A stretch of 64,000 bases of DNA from assembly GCA_032622095.1 (NCBI GenBank), contig CP136065.1, forward strand, positions 66,085,031 to 66,149,030, in the 5' to 3' direction. The translations under genes were made by a program, and so were the position numbers. The stretch comes from Siphonodentalium dalli (Eukaryota; Mollusca; Scaphopoda; Gadilida; Siphonodentaliidae). The notes below the pieces were generated by a model, which was not told where the DNA came from, made no database searches, and saw only the letters and a list, made by a program, of their open reading frames with translations. Below, one piece after another: positions 1-11,700 of this stretch (position 1 is the stretch's first letter; each line of letters opens with the position of its first letter).

Positions 1-108
1 AATACGCCCTTTAGCCATTTTGAATTGTACTACCGCAAAATAATAGCCATTTCAATTTTGTACTACCGCAAAATAAAACAAGAGGTGTGCACTCGAGTGC
101 TAGAATAC
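1..108. repeat. repeat-derived sequence with a Helentron-like 5' end
   Basis: Contains two copies of a ~38-bp segment with ttgtactaccgcaaaataa, then acaagaggtgtgcac, which recurs at 3325 as the start of a tandem-repeat element. Here it is interrupted by the hAT-like terminus at 109. Confidence 0.45.
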
Positions 109-980
109 TAGTGCTGGGACGGTTGCGTTTTTTTCCTAACCGGTTAACCACGGGCATTAACCTAATCATAACCAGTTAACCGCGACCAGCATTACCCTAA
201 GTCCGAGATTGAATACACTGTTCACTATATCGGCAAAACATGTTTATTACGCGTCCCGGAAACGTTGATATACATGCGATCACAAACGATGTCTTGGTCG
301 TACAATGCGGTCCCGTTACGGCGATCAAATAGTGGTAAATGTGTATAAATTAATTCAGTTTTGAGCCCAAACAAACTAAAATATAATAGATATTAGTAGT
401 GCGCTAGTATATCGATGTTTACGGGAGTTCCGCACCGCATAAACAACGCTTGCTTGCAAAACCTTCAGCGATGAAATATAGTTCCTTCTTCGTGTATATC
501 CCGGGCACGATTAGCCCAAACACGTGTACTACAAGGTACTGAAGGTAGGTACATGTATACTGTTGTTTAGTAATGTTTACTTGTGTTTGGGTATAGACAT
601 GCATGTATTAATCAAAGTGGCTACACGATGTTACTTCAATTGTTTAATAAACAAATTCAAACAAAATTAAATCGTCGTGATTCATTACACAAGTGTTTAA
701 GAAATAAAGTTATCGAACACATCACTAGATATACTCTGAGTTCCCACTCACAGTAGGCCTATGTCTTTTTAAAAGGCCTTGCATACCGCCCATTTTTTTT
801 CTTATTTTTTTTCGATTTCCGTTTTTGTAGGTCTTCTGCCATCGCTTTGAGACGAACTAATGATAATGACAAAGGGGGGACAGTTTCAAGAAAACAGACA
901 TACTATTGATGACGTAGTAAAAGTCTAGACTTGATTGCTTTGATGTATGCCGCGGTGTGCGTGCAACCGGAACGTCATGT
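109..980 (+). mobile_element. truncated hAT-like element (tagtgctggga family), copy 1
   Basis: Starts tagtgctgggacggttg, identical to the terminus of the intact copy at 25153. Colinear with that copy until about 980, where it switches into a tandem-repeat element; the right terminus is missing. No coding potential. Confidence 0.7.
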
Positions 981-984
981 AATC

Positions 985-1592
985 AAATTGGTTCATATTT
1001 GTTGAAGTTATTAAGTCTGACATAATTTTCTAAGTCAAAATAAGTCGAAAATGAAGTGTAATATTACGAAAAACAGTCTGAGCCAATCCCTAGCCGCATC
1101 ATGTAATGAGGGTATTGTGAGAAGCATGTATACCAAAAATTATTGAAATCGGTTCATATTTGTTAAAGTTATTAAGTCGGACAGAATTTTCTAAGTCAAA
1201 ATAAGTCGAAAATGAGGCGTAACTTTAAAAAAAAAAAGTCGGACCGAACCGCAATTAGCATCATGTGGAGAGGCAGTCCTAAGGAGATTGCATACACAAA
1301 ATTATTGAAATCGTTTATATTTGTTAAAGTTATTAAGTCGGACAGAATTTTCTAAGTCAAAATAAGTCGTAACTTTAAATAAAAAAGTCGGACCGAACCG
1401 CAATTAGCATTATGCGGAGAGGCAGTCCTAAGGAGATTGCATACATACAAAAAATTATTGAAATCGGTTCATAGTTCGATTTATGAGGTCGGACGGACGG
1501 GCCGACAAACGGAGGGAGAAATCGTGATGGACGGACGCAGTCAATCCAGTATACCCCCATTTTCTTCGAAAGTGGGGGTATAATAATAGTTT
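985..1592. mobile_element. Helentron-like tandem-repeat element with 3' hairpin
   Basis: About three ~165-bp units containing gttattaagtcggacagaat and ttctaagtcaaaataagtcg, then a run of ggacgg repeats and a terminal hairpin (tatacccccattttc / gaaagtgggggtata, 1549-1586). No ORF of interest. Confidence 0.6.
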
Positions 1593-1654
1593 GAGCTGAC
1601 ACAGAATATCTGATATACCCATAATTTAAATGCCAAAATACAGACAAATTCTAA

Positions 1655-3173
1655 GTCGAAAAAGGGCCATAACTCATGTAATGAAAGTCAATAACACTGT
1701 AGCTCAACTTGGGAGGAGTTTATTTTTTGCTGAGCAATGGATAGAATGTTAAAGAAGGAAAACCAAAAGTTTCTGTAAAGGTCTTGTATTGTGCAGATGA
1801 AATTATTTTCATTTCAAACATTTCACCAATAAATGTGTGCTACAAGGTGAGCAGATGGATTCAAATTTGAAATCCAAGATGACGATTGGATGAGGGATGT
1901 CGCCTGTAGGGTGCGCCGAAGGATTTAGTCATGCAATGAGTAAAATCCAAGATGGCCACTGGTAGCCATGTTTTTCTACGAATTTCGGAAAAAATTGATT
2001 GCTCCCATCTAGAAGTCACCATGAAGATCCATATAAAGTTTGTTGATGATCGTATGATCGTATGAAGAGAGTCCAAAAAATAAATATTGGTGGAAGTAGA
2101 TGTCAATGTCAACATCCATGACAAATTTCATGAAGATCAAACAAAAAGATCGGTCTATAACCCAGGCTAATGGATTTTGTAGAAATATTTAGTCAAACAA
2201 AGAGTATAATCCAAAATGGCAATTGGTGGCCATATTTTTTTGCCGAAAGACCCCAAAATGACTCGTTCCCATCAAAAGGTCACCCAGATGATCCATATGA
2301 AGTTTGGTGATGATCAGATCAGGGATGTGGTATGTGGTCTGTGCCAAAGGATTTAGTCATGCAAAGAGTAAAATCCAAAATGGCTGCCGTCGGCCATGTT
2401 TTCCATTTCCAAATTTGATGGCTGCCATCTAGATGTGATCCTAAACATGCCTGCAAATTTTCAAAACCATTCTCTAATAAATGCAGGCTGCAGGATGTGC
2501 CAATGGATTGAAATTTGAAATCCAAAATGGCTGCTGTCGGCCATGTTTTTTGGATGAAATTCTGAAAAAATTTATGGCTCTCATCTAGAGGTCACCCCGA
2601 AGATCCATATGAAGTTTGGTGATGATCGGATGAGAGATGTGACCTGTATGGTGTGCCAAAGCATTTAGTCAAACAAAGAGTAAAATCCAAGATGGCTGCT
2701 GGCGGTCACATTTTTATCAATTTCCGGAAATAATCGATGGCTTCCATCTGGAGGTCACCCCAAATATCCGTATGATGTTTGGTGGCTATTAGATTAGGGA
2801 TGTGGTCTGAATGGTGTGCCAAAGGATTTAGTCATGCAAAGAGTAAACTTCAAGATGGCTGCCAGCAGCCATGTTTTTCATTGAAAATCGCTAAGATCGT
2901 AAACATGCCTGTAAATTTTCAAAACATTTCTCCAATAAATGCGGGCTGCAGGGTGTGCTAATGGATTCAAATTTGAAATCCTAAATGGCTGCTGGCGGCC
3001 ATGTTATTTAACGAATTTCGGGAAAAATCGATGACTCCCATCTGCATGAAGTTTGGTGATGATCGGATGAGGGATGCGGCCTGTAGGGTGAGCCAAAGGA
3101 AGTTGTTGATGGATGCACGGACGCCAACCCACGGCAATAGCTCAAACTTTACAAAGTAAAGTTGAGCTAAAAA
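1655..3173. mobile_element. tandem-repeat element ('aagatggctgc' family), copy 1
   Basis: Roughly seven diverged ~215-bp units containing gcaaagagtaaaatccaaga tgg and cccatctagaggtcac. It closes with a hairpin tagctcaaactttac / gtaaagttgagcta (3139-3170). A second copy lies at 38740-39395. The several 60-90 codon ORFs here are not genes. Confidence 0.6.
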
Positions 3174-3324
3174 TAATTGGACGAAACCCAATTCAAAATT
3201 GGCCTGTATTTTTAGCTGGGAAATACACATACCATCTTGGGTGCAGATAAAATAAAAGGTCAGCCGACCACAGTGTCCCCCGAAAACGTGGCAAGTCGAC
3301 GCCGCTTTGTTAAAAGAAATTTAA

Positions 3325-4690
3325 AACAAGAGGTGTGCATCAGTATCCGTAGACTAATTAATAGGTAAAATCGAAAAATGACTAATTAAGGGCCATAACT
3401 CTATCAAATTTTATAGTGCCAGGCTGGTTTTCGAACTCGTCCGAAATATTCTTGGCAAGTACGTCTATTCCAAATTTTAAACAAATCGGAGGACGTTTGT
3501 TGAAGTTATCGCGCTAACGAGCTAAAAATTCACGAAAAATGACTAATTAAGGGCCATAACTCTATCAAATTTTATTGGGCCAGGCTGGTTTTCGAACTCG
3601 ACCGAGATATTCTTGGGAGACACCTATATACCAAATTTCAATCAAATCGGATAACGTTTGTTGAAGTTATCGCGCTAACGAGCTGAAAATTCGTGAAAAA
3701 TGACTAATTAAGGGCCATAACTCTATCAAATTTTATCGGACCAGGCCGGTTTTCGAACTCATCCGAGATATTCTTGGGAGACACCTATATACCAAATTTC
3801 AATCAAATCGGATAACGTTTGTTGAAGTTATCGCGCTAACGAGCTGAAAATTCGTGAAAAATGACTAATTAAAGGTACGGTTGGCTTTGGCGGTGGGTAT
3901 CCTGTAAAAATATTTCCACCCGTCAAAAACCGCCACAAACAGAAAGAACATCAAAATGTAGACAGACTTTGTCCGTATACAAATAAGAAATATCGAATAA
4001 ACAGTATGTTATTTGTTTGACCATTGTTATGTAAACAAAAGCATAAAAAGTTACTTTTCTGGTGTTTGTTTATATTATGATGGTAAACATAAAGAGCGTT
4101 CTTTGTTGGTGAATTCCTGATATGGAACACATAAAGAGCGTTTATGCCATTTTTTTGTGATTAGCCAGTAGCATTGTGCTGTCTTCTGTAACACAATCAG
4201 GCTCTTGCTTAGGTAAAATATAGTAGGTCTTTATGATAACATGCTGTTTACGCGATAGTCATGGTATATATGAACGAAACTATGCATTTTAATGTTTTTC
4301 TGTATACGGTGATTGTAACAAATATGAATATTTTCGACAACTAAGGCCTCACGTGCCTTTAAGGGCCATAACTCTATCAAATTTTATCGGACCAGGCCAG
4401 TTTTCGAACTCGTCCGAGATATTCTTGGGAGACACCTATATCCCAAATTTCAATCGAATCAGATAACGTTTGTTGAGTTGTTGCACTAACGAGCCTAAAA
4501 TCAGTGAAAAATGTGCGGACGAACCCGATTTTTTGTCTGCAGCTTACGTGCATGGATATGTACTCACACACCAAATTTTTTTCAATAATCGGTTGAGTTA
4601 TAAGCAAAACAGGCCGCCCGCCCGCCCGCCCGTCCGCCATCCCTCATCAAACTATAAGTCGAGTTTTGGAAAAAAACTCGACTAAAAATG
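3325..4690. mobile_element. Helentron-like tandem-repeat element interrupted by a TTAA insertion
   Basis: Starts acaagaggtgtgcatcag; ~153-bp units with aattaagggccataactcta and caaatcggataacgtttgtt; ends with gcccg repeats and the hairpin agtcgagttttggaaa / aaactcgact (4658-4684). Unit four is split by the element at 3869-4362. Confidence 0.6.
3869..4362. mobile_element. TTAA-flanked (piggyBac-type) non-autonomous insertion
   Basis: TTAA at 3869-3872 and 4359-4362 flank an insert starting aggtacgg and ending cacgtgcct. Removing the insert and one TTAA restores the repeat unit atgactaattaagggccata seen elsewhere in the array, so the insertion boundaries are read directly from the sequence. 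No transposase. Confidence 0.75.
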
Positions 4691-4774
4691 TTGAAAAGTC
4701 GAAAGGGTTAATAATTCCGTAAAGAAATAATTTTTCCGTCATCTATATACATGTTGCACACCTCCAATATGTGG

Positions 4775-5557
4775 ATAACAATACTCTGAAGTTTCAAATA
4801 TCTACGATCAAATCTGTAGGAGGAGTTGATTACACCATGAAGGTACCCTCATCAGAAAATTATAAAAAATGTTTTTCAAGGTCGAAAGGCCCATAACTCT
4901 GGGGAAAATCATTGGACCAAACTCAAATTCGAACTTGACCTGTATTTTGATATGAACGACCCACAAAAAAACAGAATTTCCAATTGAACAGTCCAAACTT
5001 GAGTTAATATGCGGAAACCAAAGAAAAAAAGAAGAAAATTTAATTTTCTAAGTTGAAAAAAGTCCATAACTCTAGGAAATCATCGGATCAAACTCAAATT
5101 CGAACTCAACCTGTATCTTGATATGACTGATCCACATAAAAACGGTATTTGCAATTAAAGGATCCAAACTTGAGATATCATCCGGAAACCGCAAAAGTGA
5201 GAAATTTTCTAAGTACAAAAAAAGTTAAATAACTCCATAAAAGAACATCGGACCAAACCCAGAATTGCAGAGAACCTGTGTTCTTGATTGAGACACCTTC
5301 ATACCAAGTTTCAATAAAATCGGATGATCATTACTGGAGTTATAACTCCGGACGGACACACGCATGGACGGATGCACAGACGGACATGGCTGATTACTCC
5401 TCCGAAAATTCGGGGGACAATAATCCAAACTGGAGTTATCGATCGGAAACCAATTTTAATGGACAGATGGTTAGACGGACAGACGGCAAGGCAAGACAGA
5501 CGGTCGGACAGACTGATTACATAATACAACCTTTTTTTCAAAAGGGCGTATAAAAAT
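4775..5557. mobile_element. Helentron-like tandem-repeat element next to PDS5 exon 19
   Basis: About three units with aaaagtccataactct and aaactcaaattcgaactcaa cctg, a ggacagacgg-rich segment, then tttttttcaaaagggcgtat aaaaa at the end. The 3' end lies ~20 nt from the exon 19 donor. Confidence 0.55.
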
Positions 5558-5578
5558 TTCTAGATCTATAGTACTTAC

Positions 5579-5702
5579 CTCAAAAATAAGTCTGAAGATA
5601 GCGACTTCGTTGTGGACTATAGACTTTATACACCTGATGGCATGTTTAGTTTGAGTTGGATTCCCCATTGTTGACATGTTCTGTAAGATTGGATTCAGCG
5701 CA
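5579..5702 (-). CDS. PDS5: PDS5 coding exon 19 (last in window)
   Basis: Encodes (S)[20 protein letters not shown] then [21 protein letters not shown]; corresponds to SALLPVLHH..RQAKYAIHCIHAIF..QIFE. Donor GAG|GTAAGT, phase 0. No further PDS5 exon was recognised between 1 and 5578, so the gene continues off the left edge. Confidence 0.94.
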
Positions 5703-8700
5703 CTGCAAAAATCAATATTCTAAATTTGAGAACAATCAGATAATTGAAACTAAACTAAACATCATTTCCCAATTCATCAAGGGTATCTCACTTGGACAGT
5801 CCATATCATCTTCGTTTTTGGATCGGAACAGCACTATAACTGGCTCGATAATTTTATCCTACGTGTACATAACTAAATTTTAACGTTTTAATTTTTCCCA
5901 AATAACAGAATACGCCCAGTAGGGTCAGTAGGGTCACATGATTACCATGTGACAAGATGTAATAAGTTAATCACATACAGCATCATTTATTTTTGCTTTT
6001 GTTGCAGAGTATAATTTTTCGACAAAACTATGACAATTAACTGTTATAATAATGTATGATTCAGCCATGAATTGACAAAGAACACAATGTCACAAAATAC
6101 ACATTCATCTATGCATTATTTCGACCTTACAAATTATGCAAATATTTTGAAATCAGTGAAATCAGGCTCTCTTTATTATCAAAATCGAATGTGAGGAATG
6201 AATTTAGATACTCACGAGTATATGTTCGTGTGTTTCCGCTGTATTGATTGACCAGTGTGAGTAAATATCTGCAGGGTGAGGTCAGCTGAAAACAAAATGA
6301 TAAATCTCATTTGCAGAATGAGGTCCCCCAGAGGGTTAATTTAATGGCACTATCCCAAATAGTGGGCTAGCATAACCAAATTCACCCTCTGGGAACCGCA
6401 TTCTGCTTAGGCCTCAACTGCTATGGGAGACCTAGGATCTGATTGAAGTTCCCCAGTTGAAGTTGGTGAAGTTCACCCATTAGTCACCTTGATAATGCAT
6501 TTTATCTTCTGCAAATTAGGGGATATAGAAACTTCCCAGAAGGGAAAAAGTAACTAAAACAATGTTAATTTGAGACTATAGATACTTTCCAGAAGATGAG
6601 GCCTAAGCAGAATGAGGTCCCCAGATGGTGAATTTAGTGATGCTTAGAGTTGTAACGGTGTCGGTTTTAACACCGCGGTTTCGGTGTTGAGACAACACCG
6701 AGAAACCGAACCGAGCAAAATACAAAAAAACGAGTTCTCGATGATCGGTAAAGTCCATTCCACGATCCGAATTTTGCATCTGAAGGCCAAAGACAAGAAG
6801 AAATTAGTCTAGAATTTTACAGTGATTGTGTTTGCATTGCCAAACAAAACTGAGATGGGGAAGCATGTCATTGCAAAAATGAGAATGCGAACCGAAAAGA
6901 AATGTTATACCACGTGGGAAATTGTCCGGAAAGTTTTTGTTCTGGAACCTACGGATCGATGAGTGGCCACACAGTCAACACGAACTACATTCAGTAGGTC
7001 GTTGACGTTTGTCACCTTTATTGTCAACTGTCTTAGAATAAGTGTGCACTTTATTTGAATTGATGACGTGTGCATGATGAAACATTTCGTTCCGTGCGGA
7101 AATAAAGTCAGCAGTTAGAACTGCAAATTCTGAAACTTCATTCTCCCGGCTAATCGGTCAATAAAATTTAACTTTTATCTATAACGTTCAATGAAATATT
7201 ACGAATTTGAGGGGCCAATTGCTGTGTACATGTACGTGCACTTATTTGCGTCTTGTTGATCGCAGCAGTTATATTTGCGCGTATCGGTATCTCTTACCCA
7301 CAAACTGAGCGGGAACATCAAACGCGTAATTACGTCATCATTGTCCAGGAACTAGGCACATGCTACATCGTAACTGATTGATTACCACAGCCTTTTCTTT
7401 AAACATTTCAACGCAGTGTTGATTGTAAATGATATCGGTATCAATATAAGTCGCACGGGACTCTAGCCTTGAAATAGCATGTCTGTCATTTGCAGAATGA
7501 GGTCCCCAGAGGGTGAATTTAGTGATGCTACCCTGCATAGCGGGCTAGCATCACCAAATTCACCCTCTGGGGACCTCATTCTGCTTACACCTCAGCAGAA
7601 TGAGGTCCCCAGAGGGTGAATTTGGTGATGCTAGCCCGCTATGCGGGGTAGCATCACTAAATTCACCCTCTGGGAACCTCATTCTGCAAATGACAGACAC
7701 CCTATTTCAAGGCTTGACGGGACTTCATCTTGAATGCATGAGTATCGTCCTGAGTTGCTAAGCCAGAGAGGTGTACACTAATGCTAGTGTGTCCTTAACT
7801 CAGTAGTGGAAACCTCAAAACAAGGGGAAGCATCTGCAACGGCATATCAATCCTTGTCCTGAGACAGGATTGAAAGTGATTGTATGTGTGAGCTCCGGTC
7901 CTATTCTCAGTAGAAAAGGTAAACAAACCACCGTTGAAAACGGTACAAAAATTCTATGGTATGTTTATTCATGGTCCATGATAATCCCAATAGATGGTGT
8001 ATTATCCTTCATGGATCATGTGATCTCCATTATTCCTTTTCTACTAGTAGAGATAAGTTGACAAAATTTGTTTTCCACATTATTCCATTTGATTATTATT
8101 GATTTTATTCATGAAGTTGACAGAATGAACTTGCATGTTTATACCATTGCGTTCTATCTTATCGTATCCAGCTTTTCGTGGAAAAAATGTTCCGTTTCTT
8201 TTCCAATATTTTAAAACAGCCGACAAATGGCGAAAAAAAAATCTCCAACGGCAAATTGGAGAGCCATTTCGATAATGATTAAAGACGCACATCGCCTATT
8301 TATGGCGATAAATCTATTGCATATTTGTGAAACTTCTTCTGTATGCCACACCACATGCTACTGCTAATGGGCTGATGAAATAACGTTAGCACGAAACTAG
8401 GATAATCAATTCCAGAATTTCTTGCTGAGTTCCATTTAAATAATTTCGACACTATGATGGTTCTTGTCTTAAGTAAAGTTGAAGAGAGCAAATATTTAGC
8501 TTTTGTGCTATAATACACGAGTGTAAATTGCACTTATTACACTTTATCAATTCGATAAAATGTTGTGTTTCTGTTAATTTGTAATGATATTTGCAAAAGT
8601 TGAACAAAAAAAGCATTAAACAATTGTTTACTTGCATAACTTATGACCACAGCAAATGCCAATTGTCTACCGTCTTATCAACATCAGATATGTATCAGAT

Positions 8701-11700
8701 TTTTAGCACAGAAAGGAATAATCATATAGTTTAGTGGGCAAGATATCTTTGGAGATAGAACATTCGTTCAGAGAGAAATTAAGACTTTTTGAATATTTTA
8801 TTTTTTAAATCACATCACTAAATAGAAACATCTAGAACGATATAAATATAGGATTTTTGAAAAGTGTGAAAAACTTACCAATAATGTCATCATCATGCCG
8901 AAGGAATGGTAGTAATATTTCAAACGTTTCTTCTGAGCGAAAGTATTGTGGAAAGACATAAGCAAGAGCCTGGAAGAACAAATAAAAATTACATCAAGTA
9001 CACATAAGATTTCAATCAATTACAGTTGTATAAATTGTGCAAAAACTTAAAGGGGAGTGTATCCTAAATCCGGCCATTTATGGGACCATCTCCTTTTATA
9101 CTGAACAGAATATATGCAACAAATGAATGAATTTGAGCCATGGATTAGGGCAAAATACATTCGTGTGACCTATGAACGATGCAAGCAACATGGTAATTAT
9201 AATGAAAATTAATTTATGACTGGGTAGTGCTTGCATTTTCGTTATCATGTTGCTAAGATGGACACATTTGTCATCAACATCAAATGCTACTAGGCATGTG
9301 AGGACACAACAATAAATAAGCCTGGTTTCTTCTGGTTTACAAATATTTGGGTTGAAAGAGCAAATGCAGCAGGGAACGTGGCATAATACGCCAATTTATG
9401 GAGTAGAGTGGGGCAAGGTTTAATTCATTTGTTTGAAACCTTTGATTTAAGACGAAATAATAACAAAAATAAAACACAATAACTTCAAGCGTGGTATTTT
9501 TGACTGAAAAATTCACATACCAAATTGTTTTATCTTGCAAAATTGTTTTTTTTAATATTTATTTTCATCTATTTTCAGACAAAAAAATCCTATAACTCTG
9601 GCAAAAATGGGCGGATCGGTCTCAAATTCGAACTTGACCTGCAAAATCATGTAGACAGAACCCATATTTGAACTTGATATGTATACCAAATTTGGTTCAG
9701 TTCACTCAATTCAATCTAAAGTTTACATCATCTTGAAACCACATATCAGGTAAAATTTAAGTCGAAAAAGGGGCATAACTCGGTCAAGATCATGCGGACG
9801 AAACCCATATTCGAACTTGATCTGTATTTTGGGGTGGGAAACTAATATACCAAATTTGGTTCAGTTCACTTGATTCAATCTAAAGTTATCATCCAGAAAC
9901 TGCAAATCAGGTAAAATCTAAGTCGAAAAAGGTGCATAACTCAGTCAAAATCATGCAGACGAAACCCATATTCGAACTTGATGTGTATTTTGGTGTGGTA
10001 AACTAACATACCAAATTTGGTTCAGTTCACTCGATTCAATCTAAAATTATCATCCGGAAACCAAAAGTGGACGGTGGACGGACAAACAGACAACCCATTT
10101 ACATTATACAACCGTTTTTTCAAACGGGCATATAAAAATAAAATTATGCATTTAATATCACCATAAACAATTAACAAAAGGTGGAATTGTCCATAAATTT
10201 CACATGATTTTTGAAAACGATAATGTTTAAATTATAAAAATAAATTGAGGTATTTCTTCCTTGGTGATCACTACACAGTAACACCCTTAATCTGTTACAG
10301 TGCAATAAGAAGTGTAAAACCTACCATGAGCAATCGTACTCCTTTCTCCGCCGCACCATCAATGCCATCCATCTCCATCCCTAATCCAGACACGGAATCG
10401 TTAACGAGTTTAACAAGCGCCGTAATGGCAGTGGCATCGACCATCACAGGAGCTGTTCTCTCTAACAGAGTCTTTACCATGGTATATAAAGCACTCTGTG
10501 GGTTCGGATTGTTCGTTACTTTCTGTGGACCAGAGTTCCCACCGACCTTCTTTTGAATTTCTTTCTGGAAGAATAGATATCAAGAAATTCTGTTGAATAT
10601 TGCTCAAGTTATCTTTTGGATAATCTAAAAACTGCGATTTTAAAATAAAGAAAAAGGGGCATAACTCAGTCAAAATTCATCAGACATTGACCATAATCGC
10701 ACTTGACCTAAAAAATTGGATGGTTAGTCCTCCTACCATGTTTCATTTCGATTAGAAAATATGAACTGGAGTTAACGTCCAGACAAAATTTTCTCAGGAC
10801 ACAACAAAAACACAACAGCTGATCACAGGCTATATTTTCGTTATTTTGGCCATAGATTATTATGACATGTACTTGATGTGGCTTGAAACATTCCAGTCAT
10901 TTCTATATAGATAACACATTCTTCACAATTAGTATGTACTTCATATTTTTCAGCATGTTGAGAATTTGAGAAAATTTATATTTCTTCAATTCCATTATTT
11001 GAAAACACAACTACCTATGATATGAACAGAACCTTGATTTTTTAGTGTAATTGGTATAGCTTATTTTAAGTGACTTTTTTCAACATTGTATAAAATAAAA
11101 TCTCCTTATTCAATATTAGGATTCATTCTAAATTTCCAGGTAATATTAAACATACACAATAAATATTAATCACAAGTAAAGTAACGGCATCAATAACAAT
11201 TTCATTTGCTTCTGCAACTTTTCAATATGCATACAATACCAACACAAGAAGATTCAGTTAAAATGGTAGTATTAAAAAAAAATGACAATGAGCCTAACTT
11301 TTCTTTACTAAATACTCATTGATGAATAGTTCCCTTAGGAAATGTCCAGATAATAAATAAGACAGCTAGATAAGAATTTTTTTATTTAAAAGTCGGAGGT
11401 AAAAACTTTATACAAATACAAGCTATGAAGAGCACTTGACCGACTGAGCCAAACTAATAAGATCAACAAATGGACATAGTAGGCCGTTTTGTTGTAACTT
11501 ATTATCTGAAACTTTCCCACCAATGCAGACCAGACCAATGAACAGGAATTCTTCTGCAATTGTATTATATTCTCATCTGTCTGTCATCTGCCAAAACTTC
11601 CTGAACATACCCCAGGTGAATAATAGACCATTCTAATATACAATTTTATAACTGAATATAACATTTTGCCATTTCGACACAAAGGGAAACATACCACTGC

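Noticed and set aside
8161-8300. Minus-strand stretch vaguely like the PDS5 NTG..E segment
   Set aside because: Has a stop and no acceptor; the true exon 18 was found at 6216-6285 with perfect phases.
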